64,000 nt of DNA, from positions 116,987 through 180,986 of the forward strand of contig JAPPLG010000028.1 in assembly GCA_028819545.1 (NCBI GenBank). The letters run 5' to 3'. How positions within the stretch are numbered: the stretch's first letter is position 1; each line of letters begins with the position of its first letter. The notes beneath the pieces are model-generated. The model searched no databases, had not been told where the DNA came from, and saw only the letters and a list, made by a program, of their open reading frames with translations. A program made the translations under genes and the position numbers. The stretch comes from Bdellovibrionales bacterium (lineage in GTDB: Bacteria > Bdellovibrionota > Bdellovibrionia > Bdellovibrionales > UBA1609). Shown here piece by piece: positions 8,256-17,195 of this stretch.

Positions 8256-8491
8256 AAAAGACAGTGAACTTTGAATCCAATATGAAAGAGTTAGAAAGTA
8301 TTGTAGAAAAAATGAGCCAAAATACACTCTCTCTTGAACAATCTATTGAGCTATTTGAAAAAGGAATGTCTTTATCTAAAAGTTGTTCAAAAGAGCTGAC
8401 TCAGGCACAGCAAAAAATACAGAAAATTATTAATTCCAATACGGACGAAGATTTAAAGCTGGAAGATTTTTCCGTACCTGACGACTCATGA
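8252..8491 (+). CDS. xseB: exodeoxyribonuclease VII small subunit
   Basis: A 79-residue XseB with the typical two-helix hairpin: FESNMKELESIVEKM and LSLEQSIELFEKGMSL (residues 5-45), then a Gln/Lys-rich helix. Several copies bind the coiled coil of XseA in exonuclease VII. It overlaps xseA by four bases upstream and ispA by four bases downstream, so the three genes are translationally coupled, the order seen in many proteobacteria. Confidence 0.96.
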   Translation: MKKTVNFESNMKELESIVEKMSQNTLSLEQSIELFEKGMSLSKSCSKELTQAQQKIQKIINSNTDEDLKLEDFSVPDDS

Positions 8492-9333
8492 CACATTCTT
8501 ATTTACAGGATTTATCTCAGGAAATTTCAGAGTTTGAACTGTTTTTGAGAAATTATCTGGAACAGCGTTTTGATGAAGAGTCCAACCCTGAAAAAGGTCT
8601 TTCGGAATTAAGAAAATCTATTCAATACACTTTATTTTCTTCATGCAAGAGATTTCGTCCTGCTTTAGCGGTGAGTGTTTGCAAAACTTTGGGAATTGAT
8701 TACAAATTGTGTTTTCCTCTGGCTTCAGCTTTAGAGATGATTCATACGGCCTCACTTATTCATGACGATCTTCCTTGTATGGATAATGATTCAGAAAGAA
8801 GAGGGCAGGCTTCAAATCATATTGTCTTTGATGAGGATATGGCTTTGCTTGCCGGAGACAGCTTGTTGATTGAAGCTTTTGTTTTGCTATGTCACTTTAA
8901 TCAAAAGTCTTCTGTCGTTGAGGTGGTTGCCAATGCCTCTTCTTTAAGCGGCATGATGGGAGGGCAAGCTTTGGATCTTCGGGTGCAGAATCCTGTTCAG
9001 GAGTCTTATCTGAATAAATTGCATCGGATGAAAACCGGAGCACTGATTCAAGCCTGCGTTGAAGGCTGTTTATTACTTGATTCTCATAAACAAAGAAGTC
9101 ATCAGGAATTAAAATCTTTTGCTTATTATTTGGGGAAAGCTTTTCAGTTGGCGGATGATTTGGAAGATTCTCATTCCAATGAAAAATCAAATATGTTAAA
9201 TGTATTAGGTAAAGATCAAACTCTAAAGCAGTTGAATGAGTTAACTCAAAAAAGTTTACAGCTTATAAAAGGACAGCCTTTATTGGAAAAGGCGATCCTC
9301 TTTAATCAGGCCCGTGTCTGTGTTGATAGGTGA
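8488..9333 (+). CDS. ispA: polyprenyl (farnesyl/geranyl) diphosphate synthase
   Basis: A 281-residue trans-prenyl synthase that condenses IPP with allylic diphosphates, supplying precursors for undecaprenyl phosphate and quinones. The first Asp-rich motif is HDDLPCMDND (about residues 91-100) and the second is QLADDLEDS (about 222-230); GKRFRP-type substrate binding appears as CKRFRPAL near 52. The DDLPCMDND spacing (two residues inserted) is typical of bacterial IspA. The second motif reads DDLED rather than DDILD, a mild change. Operon with xseAB; its stop overlaps the region of the next start by a few bases of spacing only. Confidence 0.95.
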   Translation: MTHSYLQDLSQEISEFELFLRNYLEQRFDEESNPEKGLSELRKSIQYTLFSSCKRFRPALAVSVCKTLGIDYKLCFPLASALEMIHTASLIHDDLPCMDNDSERRGQASNHIVFDEDMALLAGDSLLIEAFVLLCHFNQKSSVVEVVANASSLSGMMGGQALDLRVQNPVQESYLNKLHRMKTGALIQACVEGCLLLDSHKQRSHQELKSFAYYLGKAFQLADDLEDSHSNEKSNMLNVLGKDQTLKQLNELTQKSLQLIKGQPLLEKAILFNQARVCVDR

Positions 9334-9337
9334 GTTT

Positions 9338-10519
9338 ATGCGGAAAATAAAGTTATCCCTGCAAAAGCAATTGGATTCCTGCCTTCGCAGGAATGACGTT
9401 CGTCCGTCATCCTCGCAACATCTGTCATCCTCGCAACATCTGTCATCCTCGCAACATCCGTCATCCCCGCAACATCCGTCATCCCCGCAACATCCGTCAT
9501 CCCCGCGAAGGCGGGGATCCAGTTATTTATGTCAAAAGACCCCTGCCTTCGCAGGGGTGACGAAAAGAGCAGGGGTGACAAAAAAAGCAGGGGACGAAGC
9601 AGTGCAGGTGCCAACCGAAACTGCTGAGCGAAGGCTTGCAAATAATCCCGGAGTTTCTAGATTCCTGTCTTTGCAAACGACGATCAAAATCTTTTTTATT
9701 GCTTTCATTGTCTTTATATCAGGAGGATGTCATTTACTGCCTAAAAAACTACAAACAGAAGACGCAGATGTAAAAGTGGGGGTTATTGTCGGCCCCGGGG
9801 GTGCTAGAACGCTAAGTGCTTTGGGGGTGTTGAATGCTTTTGAAGAAAATAATATTCCTGTTCATCACATTGTAGGAATGGGATGGGGGGCTTTTCTGGC
9901 TGGTGTCTATGCTAAAAATCAAAGTATTGATGAAGTACAGTGGAGTTTTTATAAACTGTTAAAGAGAGGATTTTTTGAAGCCTCTTTATTAAAGCATCCT
10001 TTAAAGCCAAAGAGTCTGGATTTAATGAATCAAAGTCTGGAAGAAAACTTGAATGCAAAAACTCAAATTCAATTTTCATGTCCTGTGATGAATAAACGAG
10101 GAAAAAAAATTTGGCAGACAGAAAAATTTCTGGAAAATTCTGTTCGAAGCTGTCTAGCTGTTCCACCTTTCTTTAAGCTTGATCAAAGTACAGGGTCTCT
10201 TTTTTCTGTACGTTCTGCAATTTCTTACTTAAAAAAGAAAGATATAGATATTATTATTTGGATCCATGCTTTGGATACAACCCCTTTCTTTCCTCGTGAA
10301 TTTTCATCAGCGGAAACTGTATTTTTATGGAACGAATTGGCAGATTCTTTTCGTTTGATTCCTGAAGAATCTTCTGTATATAAAATAGCTCCGTCTTTAG
10401 GCGGTTTTTATCTGAGTGATTTTTCAAAAATGAGAGAGATTATTGCAAAAGGTAAAAAAGAAGGTGTGTTTTTTGCAGAAAAACTGCAAAATAAATTTTT
10501 GAGAAGGAGCCGACAATGA
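9338..10519 (+). CDS. patatin-like lipoprotein lacking the catalytic serine
   Basis: Start ATG 9338 follows AGGTGAG at 9328-9334. Residues ~11-108 are translated repeat sequence (palindromic units plus six SSxQHx repeats). A lipoprotein signal then appears at 113-131 (TTIKIFFIAFIVFISGGC); TTG 9671 (codon 112) could be the real start and would restore a normal N-terminus. The body is a patatin fold: oxyanion loop GPGGAR (152-157) and a nucleophile elbow that reads G-M-G-W-G (180-184) where active enzymes have G-x-S-x-G. The DG[GA] Asp motif is also not visible. A lipid-acyl-hydrolase fold without activity is the best reading. It sits inside the xseA operon; pepP overlaps its stop by four bases. 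Confidence 0.8.
   Translation: MRKIKLSLQKQLDSCLRRNDVRPSSSQHLSSSQHLSSSQHPSSPQHPSSPQHPSSPRRRGSSYLCQKTPAFAGVTKRAGVTKKAGDEAVQVPTETAERRLANNPGVSRFLSLQTTIKIFFIAFIVFISGGCHLLPKKLQTEDADVKVGVIVGPGGARTLSALGVLNAFEENNIPVHHIVGMGWGAFLAGVYAKNQSIDEVQWSFYKLLKRGFFEASLLKHPLKPKSLDLMNQSLEENLNAKTQIQFSCPVMNKRGKKIWQTEKFLENSVRSCLAVPPFFKLDQSTGSLFSVRSAISYLKKKDIDIIIWIHALDTTPFFPREFSSAETVFLWNELADSFRLIPEESSVYKIAPSLGGFYLSDFSKMREIIAKGKKEGVFFAEKLQNKFLRRSRQ
9371..9570. repeat. palindromic repeats with embedded 18-bp minisatellite
   Basis: Palindromic units at 9371-9398, about 9496-9522 and about 9538-9563 bracket six units of an 18-bp tandem repeat (GTCATCC-Y-CGCAACATCY, starts 9406, 9424, 9442, 9460, 9478, 9496). Each 18-bp unit looks like half a palindromic unit, so the array probably grew by slippage from the repeat itself. 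All units are in frame with the surrounding gene. Confidence 0.9.
9592..9637. repeat. core fragment of the MITE-like element
   Basis: GACGAAGCAGTGCAGGTGCC followed by AACCGAAACTGCTGAGCGAAG matches, in reverse, the core of the elements at 110-250 and 42365-42503. No terminal inverted repeats are present here. It is translated in frame as part of the N-terminus of the patatin-like gene. Confidence 0.75.
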
Positions 10520-11808
10520 AAATACCTCAATGTTCAATGGATATTTTTAAGAAAAGAAGAGATGAATTGATTTCCTCTCTTAAAGATAATGAAATGATTA
10601 TTTTATCTTCCCAGCCTCTTTATCTTAGACAGCACGATGTTGCTTTTCCTTATAGGCAGGATAGTTTCTTTTATTATTTAACAGGGTTTGAGGAATCAAA
10701 TTCTTGCTTGGTTTTAAGAAAAAAGTCTCCATCCAGTATTTTATTTGTGCAGAAAAATGATCCTGAAAGAGAGCTGTGGGATGGAGCTTTATTTGGCCCT
10801 GATAGAGCCAAATCAACTTTTCTTATGGATGCTTGTGTTGATGTCGAAGAATTCCAGGACACTCTTCTGAGTCTGTTGGAGAATATTACAAATATTTATC
10901 GTATTCGCTCAGTGAATAAAGTTTTTGACCACGAATTGGATCAGGTTTTTGTAGAACAAAAGGCAAAGTATCCGGATCGGCGCACACCTTATCGTTTTTT
11001 GGATGCAAGGGATTTAATTTCAAAAAGACGAATGATAAAAAGTGAGTTTGAGATCAAACAAATCAGAAAGGCATGTCAGATTTCAACGTTAGCGCATACT
11101 CAAGTGATGAAAGCCTGTAAACCCGGGGTCACTGAACGTCATTTACATGGGATATTTATTCAGTCTCTTATGAGCCAGCAGGCTGTCAGAGAAAGTTATG
11201 GGGGTATTTTTGCTTCCGGAGATCATGCTTTAGTTCTTCATTATATGGATAATGCGGACACCTGTCAGGATGGAGATCTTATGCTTGTGGATGCAGGCGC
11301 TGAGTGGGAATACTATGCTTCCGATTTGACGAGGACTTTTCCGGTTAATGGTAAATTCTCTGCAGAACAAAAAATTATTTACAATCATGTGCTTAATGTT
11401 CAAAAAGAATTAATTCAGGCAGTTCGTCCGGGGGTCACACATAGAAGTATTAACACAAAAGCATTGGAATTGATATTTGCTGTGTTGAAGCAGGAAGGGG
11501 TTATTAAAAATAAAAAAGATATTAGAACTTTTTATCCACATGGTTTTGGACATTTATTAGGATTGGATGTGCATGATGTGTATTGTTTGGACGAAGATGA
11601 CGCCACTTTCACTTTGCAGGCGGGGATGACTTTGACTGTAGAGCCTGGTATTTATATACCTAGATCTGCTGAGGTTCCGGAAAAATTTAAGGGTATAGGA
11701 ATACGTATTGAGGATAACGTATTAGTGACAGAAACAGGTTCAGAGGTTTTATCCTGTCATCTTCCAAAAGAAGTAGATGAAATTGAAAGTTTAATGGCAA
11801 AATCATAA
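10516..11808 (+). CDS. pepP: Xaa-Pro aminopeptidase (M24B)
   Basis: A 430-residue aminopeptidase P that removes N-terminal residues preceding proline. The N-terminal creatinase-like domain spans about 1-170. The C-terminal pita-bread domain has all five metal ligands: Asp in VDAGAEWEYYASDLTRTF (two Asp, about 256-268), His in HGFGHLLGLDVHD (about 346), Glu in LTVEPGIYIP (about 378) and Glu in GIRIEDNVLVTE (about 402). Cytoplasmic, binuclear Mn-type enzyme. Overlaps the patatin-like gene by four bases and is three bases from the PBP1A gene. Confidence 0.96.
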   Translation: MKIPQCSMDIFKKRRDELISSLKDNEMIILSSQPLYLRQHDVAFPYRQDSFFYYLTGFEESNSCLVLRKKSPSSILFVQKNDPERELWDGALFGPDRAKSTFLMDACVDVEEFQDTLLSLLENITNIYRIRSVNKVFDHELDQVFVEQKAKYPDRRTPYRFLDARDLISKRRMIKSEFEIKQIRKACQISTLAHTQVMKACKPGVTERHLHGIFIQSLMSQQAVRESYGGIFASGDHALVLHYMDNADTCQDGDLMLVDAGAEWEYYASDLTRTFPVNGKFSAEQKIIYNHVLNVQKELIQAVRPGVTHRSINTKALELIFAVLKQEGVIKNKKDIRTFYPHGFGHLLGLDVHDVYCLDEDDATFTLQAGMTLTVEPGIYIPRSAEVPEKFKGIGIRIEDNVLVTETGSEVLSCHLPKEVDEIESLMAKS

Positions 11809-11811
11809 AAA

Positions 11812-14409
11812 ATGAGATTAACAACACGGCAATGGCTCTTATTAACTCCTCTAGTTTTCCTATTATTAATAGGAATCTATATTTTTATTCTCTATAAAGA
11901 CTTGCCCAGAGCTTACAGCTTGGAGGATTACAATCCTCCTTTGATCACTTTGGTTTTTGATAGAAACGGAGAGCTAATAGGAGAGTTTTTTAAAGAAAGG
12001 CGTATACTCACGCCTTTTGAAGAATTTCCTCCTTATTTGATTCAGGCTTTTATTTCAGCTGAGGATGGACGTTTTTTCGATCATAAAGGGTTGAATTACA
12101 AAGCTATTTTTAGGGCTTTGCTTGCAAATATTAAGGCGGGGAAGAAGGTGCAGGGGGGATCCACGATCACTCAGCAAGTCGCCCGCTCTCTTTTGCTTTC
12201 CAGAAAAAAAACTTATACAAGAAAAATTCAAGAGGCTATTTTAGCTTCCAGAATGGAAGCCAATCTCACTAAAGAGGAAATCTTATACTTATACTTGAAT
12301 CAAATTTATTTAGGACACGGAGCTTATGGAGTGGGCATGGCTTCCCGTATTTACTTTAAAAAAGAAGTCAAAGATTTAACTTTGGAAGAGTGCACTCTTT
12401 TGGCTGGACTTCCGCAGGCTCCTTCCAGATTTTCTCCGATATCAAATGCCGGGAAAGCCAAGAGCCGTCAAAATTATGTTTTATCTCGAATGGTGGAAGA
12501 AGAGTACCTGTCAGAAGAACTGGCTCGTGAGAGTCAGGCTAAACCTGTAAAGGTTTTTATGCGCGAGAATTACTTAAGCAAAGCTCCTTATTTTGTTGAA
12601 ACTGTTCGTCAGCTGTTAAATGATGAAATTGGAGAAGAGGCTTTACTCACAGCTGGGTTGGAAGTGCATACGTCTTTAGATTTGAATATGCAAAAAACAG
12701 CTCAAATTGAGTTGAAAAAAGGCTTGCAGGATTTGGATAAAAGGCAGGGTTTTAGGGGGTCTATAAAAAATATTTCAAATTCAGAAGAGCAGTTGCAGTT
12801 TTTTGAAGAACAGGAAAAGAGTTGGATTTCCCGTAATAAAAATTATCGGATTGTTCTAGCGGACGGAACAGACGGTTTTGATTATTCAGATTTAAAAAAA
12901 TTAAATGCGGGAGAACAAGTGCAGGGGGTTGTTCAGGAAGTGAAAGCAGATCGGGCTTATGTTGCTCTTATGTTTGGACTGAAGGGGGTTATCCCTCTGA
13001 AGACTTCCAGATGGGCCAGAAAACCCAATAAGAAATTGGATTACAGTTATAATCAGATTGATTCTATGGAAAGCGCTCTCAAAAAAGGTGATGTGATATG
13101 GGTGGAAGTTCAGGATATTCAGAAGGAAAAAGAATTAGTGTCTTCTTTAGGAGAAAATACCTTTAAAGATCACCTGCTGATTTCTTTGGAGCAGGAGCCT
13201 TTGGTGGAGGGAGCTTTAATTTCTTTTGATCAGGATACCAGTGATATTCTGGTTATGGTTGGAGGTTACGACTTTTCAAGATCTCAATTTAACCGAACTT
13301 ATCAGGCGAAAAGGCAAACAGGTTCTGTTTTTAAGCCTATTGTTTATACGGCGGCTTTGGATAAGGGGTTCCTGCCTAACTCAATTATTGCAGATGAACC
13401 TGTGGTTTATGAAGACGAACAGGCGGATTTGTTATTAAAGGCTCAGGCCGATGATGAAGATGAGGAAGAGTTGACAGATATGGAACAAGATGAAAAAAAA
13501 TGGAAGCCTTCCAATTACTCCATGCAGTTTACCGGGGATATTTTATTTCGAAATTCTTTGATTAAGTCTTTGAATATTCCTACGGTAAAATTAATTGAAA
13601 AAATCGGTATCCCATGGGTGGAATTTTATTCCAGAAGATTAGGCGTCACCAGTTCGCTCAATTCAGATTATACTTTGGCTTTGGGTTCAAGTTCGACGAC
13701 TCTATATGAAATGACAAAAGTGTTTTCTATTTTTGGCAGAGGAGGAAAAAATGTTTTTCCTTCTATGATTCGAAAAGTGACCAACCCTCAAAATCAAGTG
13801 ATTGTTTCTCATTTGAGTTTGGATCGAAAGTTTCCTTTAGAAGAAATGCAGGAAGAATTTAAAATCAGCTGGGAAGATTACTGGAAGTCCAATGAAGAAG
13901 AAAATAATGTCTTTTTTAAAGATCTCCAGCAGGTTATTTCCGAGAGTACATCTTATCTCATTACTTCTTTGCTTCAGGGAGTGATTTCAGAGGGAACGGG
14001 TATTAGAGCTAAGAGGATCAATCGTCCTGTTGCTGGTAAAACAGGCACGACAAACGGTTATTACGATGCCTGGTTTATTGGTTATTCTCCGCAAGTTGTT
14101 ACAGGAGTGTGGGTGGGTTTTGATAATGAAGACAGTTTAGGGCAGTCTGAAACGGGTGCGAGGGCGGCTTTGCCGATATGGTATGAGTTTATGAACACCG
14201 TTCATAAGGATCTGAAGCCCCTTGAATTTAAAGTGCCTGAATCTATTGTGTTTGCTCATATAGACAATGAAACGGGATATCTGGCCGGCTCTTCTTCTTC
14301 AGATATAGTCAAGCAAGCTTTTTTAGAGGGAACTGAGCCTCGAGAGCAGAAGGAGACTCTTACAGATCATGAGGATCAGGATTTTCTAAGAGAAGATATG
14401 GCTTTATGA
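11812..14409 (+). CDS. mrcA: class A penicillin-binding protein 1A
   Basis: An 865-residue bifunctional peptidoglycan synthase anchored by one N-terminal membrane span (about 8-30). The GT51 glycosyltransferase domain has EDGRFFDHKG (about 84), GGSTITQQ (about 120) and RKIQEAILASRME. A PCB-OB domain follows (about 310-440). The transpeptidase domain carries SVFK (SxxK, about 504), SLN (SxN, about 587) and KTGTTN (about 743). An acidic insert DDEDEEELTDMEQDE lies between SxxK and SxN. C-terminal acidic tail. uvrA overlaps its stop by four bases. It would act with the elongasome genes at 18475 and 56341-60765. Confidence 0.96.
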   Translation: MRLTTRQWLLLTPLVFLLLIGIYIFILYKDLPRAYSLEDYNPPLITLVFDRNGELIGEFFKERRILTPFEEFPPYLIQAFISAEDGRFFDHKGLNYKAIFRALLANIKAGKKVQGGSTITQQVARSLLLSRKKTYTRKIQEAILASRMEANLTKEEILYLYLNQIYLGHGAYGVGMASRIYFKKEVKDLTLEECTLLAGLPQAPSRFSPISNAGKAKSRQNYVLSRMVEEEYLSEELARESQAKPVKVFMRENYLSKAPYFVETVRQLLNDEIGEEALLTAGLEVHTSLDLNMQKTAQIELKKGLQDLDKRQGFRGSIKNISNSEEQLQFFEEQEKSWISRNKNYRIVLADGTDGFDYSDLKKLNAGEQVQGVVQEVKADRAYVALMFGLKGVIPLKTSRWARKPNKKLDYSYNQIDSMESALKKGDVIWVEVQDIQKEKELVSSLGENTFKDHLLISLEQEPLVEGALISFDQDTSDILVMVGGYDFSRSQFNRTYQAKRQTGSVFKPIVYTAALDKGFLPNSIIADEPVVYEDEQADLLLKAQADDEDEEELTDMEQDEKKWKPSNYSMQFTGDILFRNSLIKSLNIPTVKLIEKIGIPWVEFYSRRLGVTSSLNSDYTLALGSSSTTLYEMTKVFSIFGRGGKNVFPSMIRKVTNPQNQVIVSHLSLDRKFPLEEMQEEFKISWEDYWKSNEEENNVFFKDLQQVISESTSYLITSLLQGVISEGTGIRAKRINRPVAGKTGTTNGYYDAWFIGYSPQVVTGVWVGFDNEDSLGQSETGARAALPIWYEFMNTVHKDLKPLEFKVPESIVFAHIDNETGYLAGSSSSDIVKQAFLEGTEPREQKETLTDHEDQDFLREDMAL

Positions 14410-17195
14410 AAAGTAAAAAGTGTATTGAAATTCGAGGAGCAGAACAAAATAACCTTAAAAAAATTGACGTTGATATTCCTCTTCATACTTTTACAGTGAT
14501 TTGCGGACCCAGCGGCTCCGGCAAAAGTTCTTTGGCTTTTGAAACTCTTTTTGCTGAAGGACAAAGACGTTATACAGAAACACTTTCCAATTATGCCAGA
14601 CAGTATATTAAAGAAGCTGTGAAACCTTTAGTGGAAAGTGTAAAAAATGTGCCTCCTCCTATTTTATTAAGTCAAAGAAATAATGTGCGCTCTTCCCGCT
14701 CCACTGTGGGCACTCACTCAGAAATTTTGGATCATTTAAGAATTATCTTTTCTAAAGTGGGGGTTGTTCAATGCCCAAAACACAAAGTTCCTTTAAAACA
14801 ATATTCCAGTTCTCAAGGGGCTTTAGAGATCAGCAGAAAATTTGATAGAGGCTATTTGCTTTTTCCTATAGAAAGAATTTCCAAGAAAAATAGAGAGTTT
14901 TTTCGAAGACAAATGATTACAGAAGGGTTTAATAGAATTGCGGTTATAAAAAAAAATAAAATTGATGTTCAAGAATTAAGTCATCTCAAACAGCTTCCCT
15001 CTTCTTTATTTTATGTGGTGGTGGACCGCCTGAATTTTTCAGATACTTCTCGTGTGTCTGACTCTTTATCTCAATGTTACAAGGCTTCTCTTCAATACAA
15101 CCCCCACTTTCATGCAGGACAGGCTCTGCTTTTTGATTTAAAAGGAGTTTCTTTTTTTCTTAATGAAAAACCTTCTTGTCCTGTTTGTCTTTTTGAGTTT
15201 CCTTTATTTTCAACTCCGTCTCTTTTTAATTTTAACTCTCCATTAGGGGCTTGTTCTGTCTGCAAAGGGTTTGGAAATAATTTAACTGTGGATATCAATA
15301 AAGTGGTGCCGGACCCTCATCTTACTATTGCAGAAGGGTGTGTTCATGTTTTTTCTACACCTGCGGCGGCTTTTGAAAGAAGAAGACTGCATTCCTTCTG
15401 TAAAGAAAAAGGTATTGATACACATACTCCCTGGCGTCAGCTCCATAAAAAGCAAAGAGAGGCTATTTTGAAAGGGGATAAAAGTTTTTTTGGAGTTAAA
15501 GGTTTTTTTGATTATTTGGAAACTAAAAAATATAAAATGCATGTTCGTGTTTTTCTTTCCAGATATAAGACAGCTGAACTGTGTTCAGAATGTAAGGGGA
15601 GCCGTTTAAGAGAAGAGGTCAAATGGGTTTTGTTTCAGGGAAAAAGTATTCATGAGTGGTCGCAGATGACTTTGTTGGATTTACAACAAAACTTAAATTC
15701 TTTAAAGTTATCTTCGTCTGAAAAAGCTCTTATTAAAGAACCTTTAAAAGCTCTGATTAGAAAAGTTCAGTTTATTAATGATATTGGCTTGGGGTACTTA
15801 CAACTGGACCGTCCCATTCGCACTTTGTCGGGAGGAGAGCTTCAAAGGCTGAACTTATCCGGACAGCTGGGTGTTGGGTTTTCTGAAATTCTTTATATTT
15901 TGGATGAACCGACTATCGGGCTTCATGCTTATGATTGTCATCGGTTGATGTTAATTATCAAACAATTGAGAACTTTAGGCAATACAGTGGTGGTGATTGA
16001 ACATGATCCTGAAGTGATTCAAACAGCTGAACATATTATAGAAATGGGACCTCATTCTGGATTTAGAGGTGGAGAGGTGATCTACAATGGCTCTAAAAGT
16101 TCTTTTTTTAAAAATAAAAAATCATTAACTGTTCAGGCTTTGTCTTCCAGAAAGATGGGGTCACACAGGGAAATTGATTTGAAGAAATTTAAATATTTTT
16201 TAAAACTTAAAGGCTGTCACTTGCACAATTTGAAAAATATTAATGTGCAGATTCCTTTAGGACGCTTGAGTGTTTGTACAGGGGTGAGCGGCTCCGGCAA
16301 ATCATCTTTAATTACAGATACTTTGTATCGTGTGGTTGACAATACGTTAAAAAAGAAATCAGTTTCATTAAAGGATTATTTTCTAACTCACATTGAAGGA
16401 TGTGAAAACCTTCAGAGAGTGGTGTTGGTGGATCAATCTCCTGCAGAACAGCACTCCAGAAGTTTAGTTTGTACTTATATTGGGATTTATACTTTTATCA
16501 GAGAACTTATGGCGACAGCTTCCAATGCTTATCCAAAATCTTTTAAATCTAGAGATTTTAGTTTGAATGTGGATGGGGGGCGCTGTCCTGAATGTAAAGG
16601 ATTGGGATATCAGGAAATTGAAATGGTTTTTATGGATCCTGTAAGATTGACTTGTGATATGTGCAAAGGGTTGAGATTTCAATCTTCTGTTTTAGGAGTC
16701 CGTTTTAGAAATAAAAACATCCATCAAATTTTACAAATGACTGTTCAGCAGGCCATGGAGTTTTTTACAGCTTATCCTTCTGTTTTTAGTCGTTTATCTA
16801 TATTAAATAAGGTGGGTTTGGGTTATTTGACACTGGGGCAAAGCCTTTCCACTTTGAGCGGTGGAGAGTCTCAAAGGCTCAAGCTTTCCAGGGAACTGTC
16901 TTCTTCAAAAATAGATGGGACTCTTTATATTTTTGATGAACCTTCAACTGGACTTCACTTTAAAGAAGTGGATTTATTAATTCAGGTGTTGAATCAATTG
17001 GTGGATCAAAGGGCTACAGTGGTGCTGGTGGAGCATAATTTACAGCTGATTTCTCATTGTGATTATGTTATTGATTTAGGTCCTTTTGCAGGGGAAAAGG
17101 GCGGTTGTTTAGTTGAACAAAGTCCTTTGCCAAAATTTATTAAAAGTAAAAAAGGAGTGACTGCCCGTTGTTTGAGAGAATTTTTGAACCTCTAA
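14406..17195 (+). CDS. uvrA: UvrA-family excinuclease ATPase
   Basis: A 929-residue protein with two ABC ATPase modules: Walker A GPSGSGKSS (about 36) and GVSGSGKSS (about 630), signatures LSGGELQR and LSGGESQR, Walker B ILDEP and IFDEP, and the zinc hook CPECKGLG-n-CDMCKG in the second half. This is the damage-sensing subunit of nucleotide excision repair. It is diverged: the first signature reads GGELQR where E. coli UvrA has GGESQR, and the segment after VDQSP (IGRTPRSNPATYTG in standard UvrA) reads AEQHSRSLVCTYIG. It could be the only UvrA or a second, UvrA2-like paralogue. Coupled to PBP1A upstream; comF overlaps its end by 28 bases. Confidence 0.88.
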   Translation: MKSKKCIEIRGAEQNNLKKIDVDIPLHTFTVICGPSGSGKSSLAFETLFAEGQRRYTETLSNYARQYIKEAVKPLVESVKNVPPPILLSQRNNVRSSRSTVGTHSEILDHLRIIFSKVGVVQCPKHKVPLKQYSSSQGALEISRKFDRGYLLFPIERISKKNREFFRRQMITEGFNRIAVIKKNKIDVQELSHLKQLPSSLFYVVVDRLNFSDTSRVSDSLSQCYKASLQYNPHFHAGQALLFDLKGVSFFLNEKPSCPVCLFEFPLFSTPSLFNFNSPLGACSVCKGFGNNLTVDINKVVPDPHLTIAEGCVHVFSTPAAAFERRRLHSFCKEKGIDTHTPWRQLHKKQREAILKGDKSFFGVKGFFDYLETKKYKMHVRVFLSRYKTAELCSECKGSRLREEVKWVLFQGKSIHEWSQMTLLDLQQNLNSLKLSSSEKALIKEPLKALIRKVQFINDIGLGYLQLDRPIRTLSGGELQRLNLSGQLGVGFSEILYILDEPTIGLHAYDCHRLMLIIKQLRTLGNTVVVIEHDPEVIQTAEHIIEMGPHSGFRGGEVIYNGSKSSFFKNKKSLTVQALSSRKMGSHREIDLKKFKYFLKLKGCHLHNLKNINVQIPLGRLSVCTGVSGSGKSSLITDTLYRVVDNTLKKKSVSLKDYFLTHIEGCENLQRVVLVDQSPAEQHSRSLVCTYIGIYTFIRELMATASNAYPKSFKSRDFSLNVDGGRCPECKGLGYQEIEMVFMDPVRLTCDMCKGLRFQSSVLGVRFRNKNIHQILQMTVQQAMEFFTAYPSVFSRLSILNKVGLGYLTLGQSLSTLSGGESQRLKLSRELSSSKIDGTLYIFDEPSTGLHFKEVDLLIQVLNQLVDQRATVVLVEHNLQLISHCDYVIDLGPFAGEKGGCLVEQSPLPKFIKSKKGVTARCLREFLNL

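Noticed and set aside
9400-9520. CRISPR-like array
   Set aside because: Units of 18 bp are contiguous with no unique spacers and derive from the dispersed palindrome; no cas genes nearby.
9336-9641. Minus-strand frame with AGMTDV repeats
   Set aside because: It lies entirely in the palindromic repeat/minisatellite and has no ribosome site; it is a repeat artefact.
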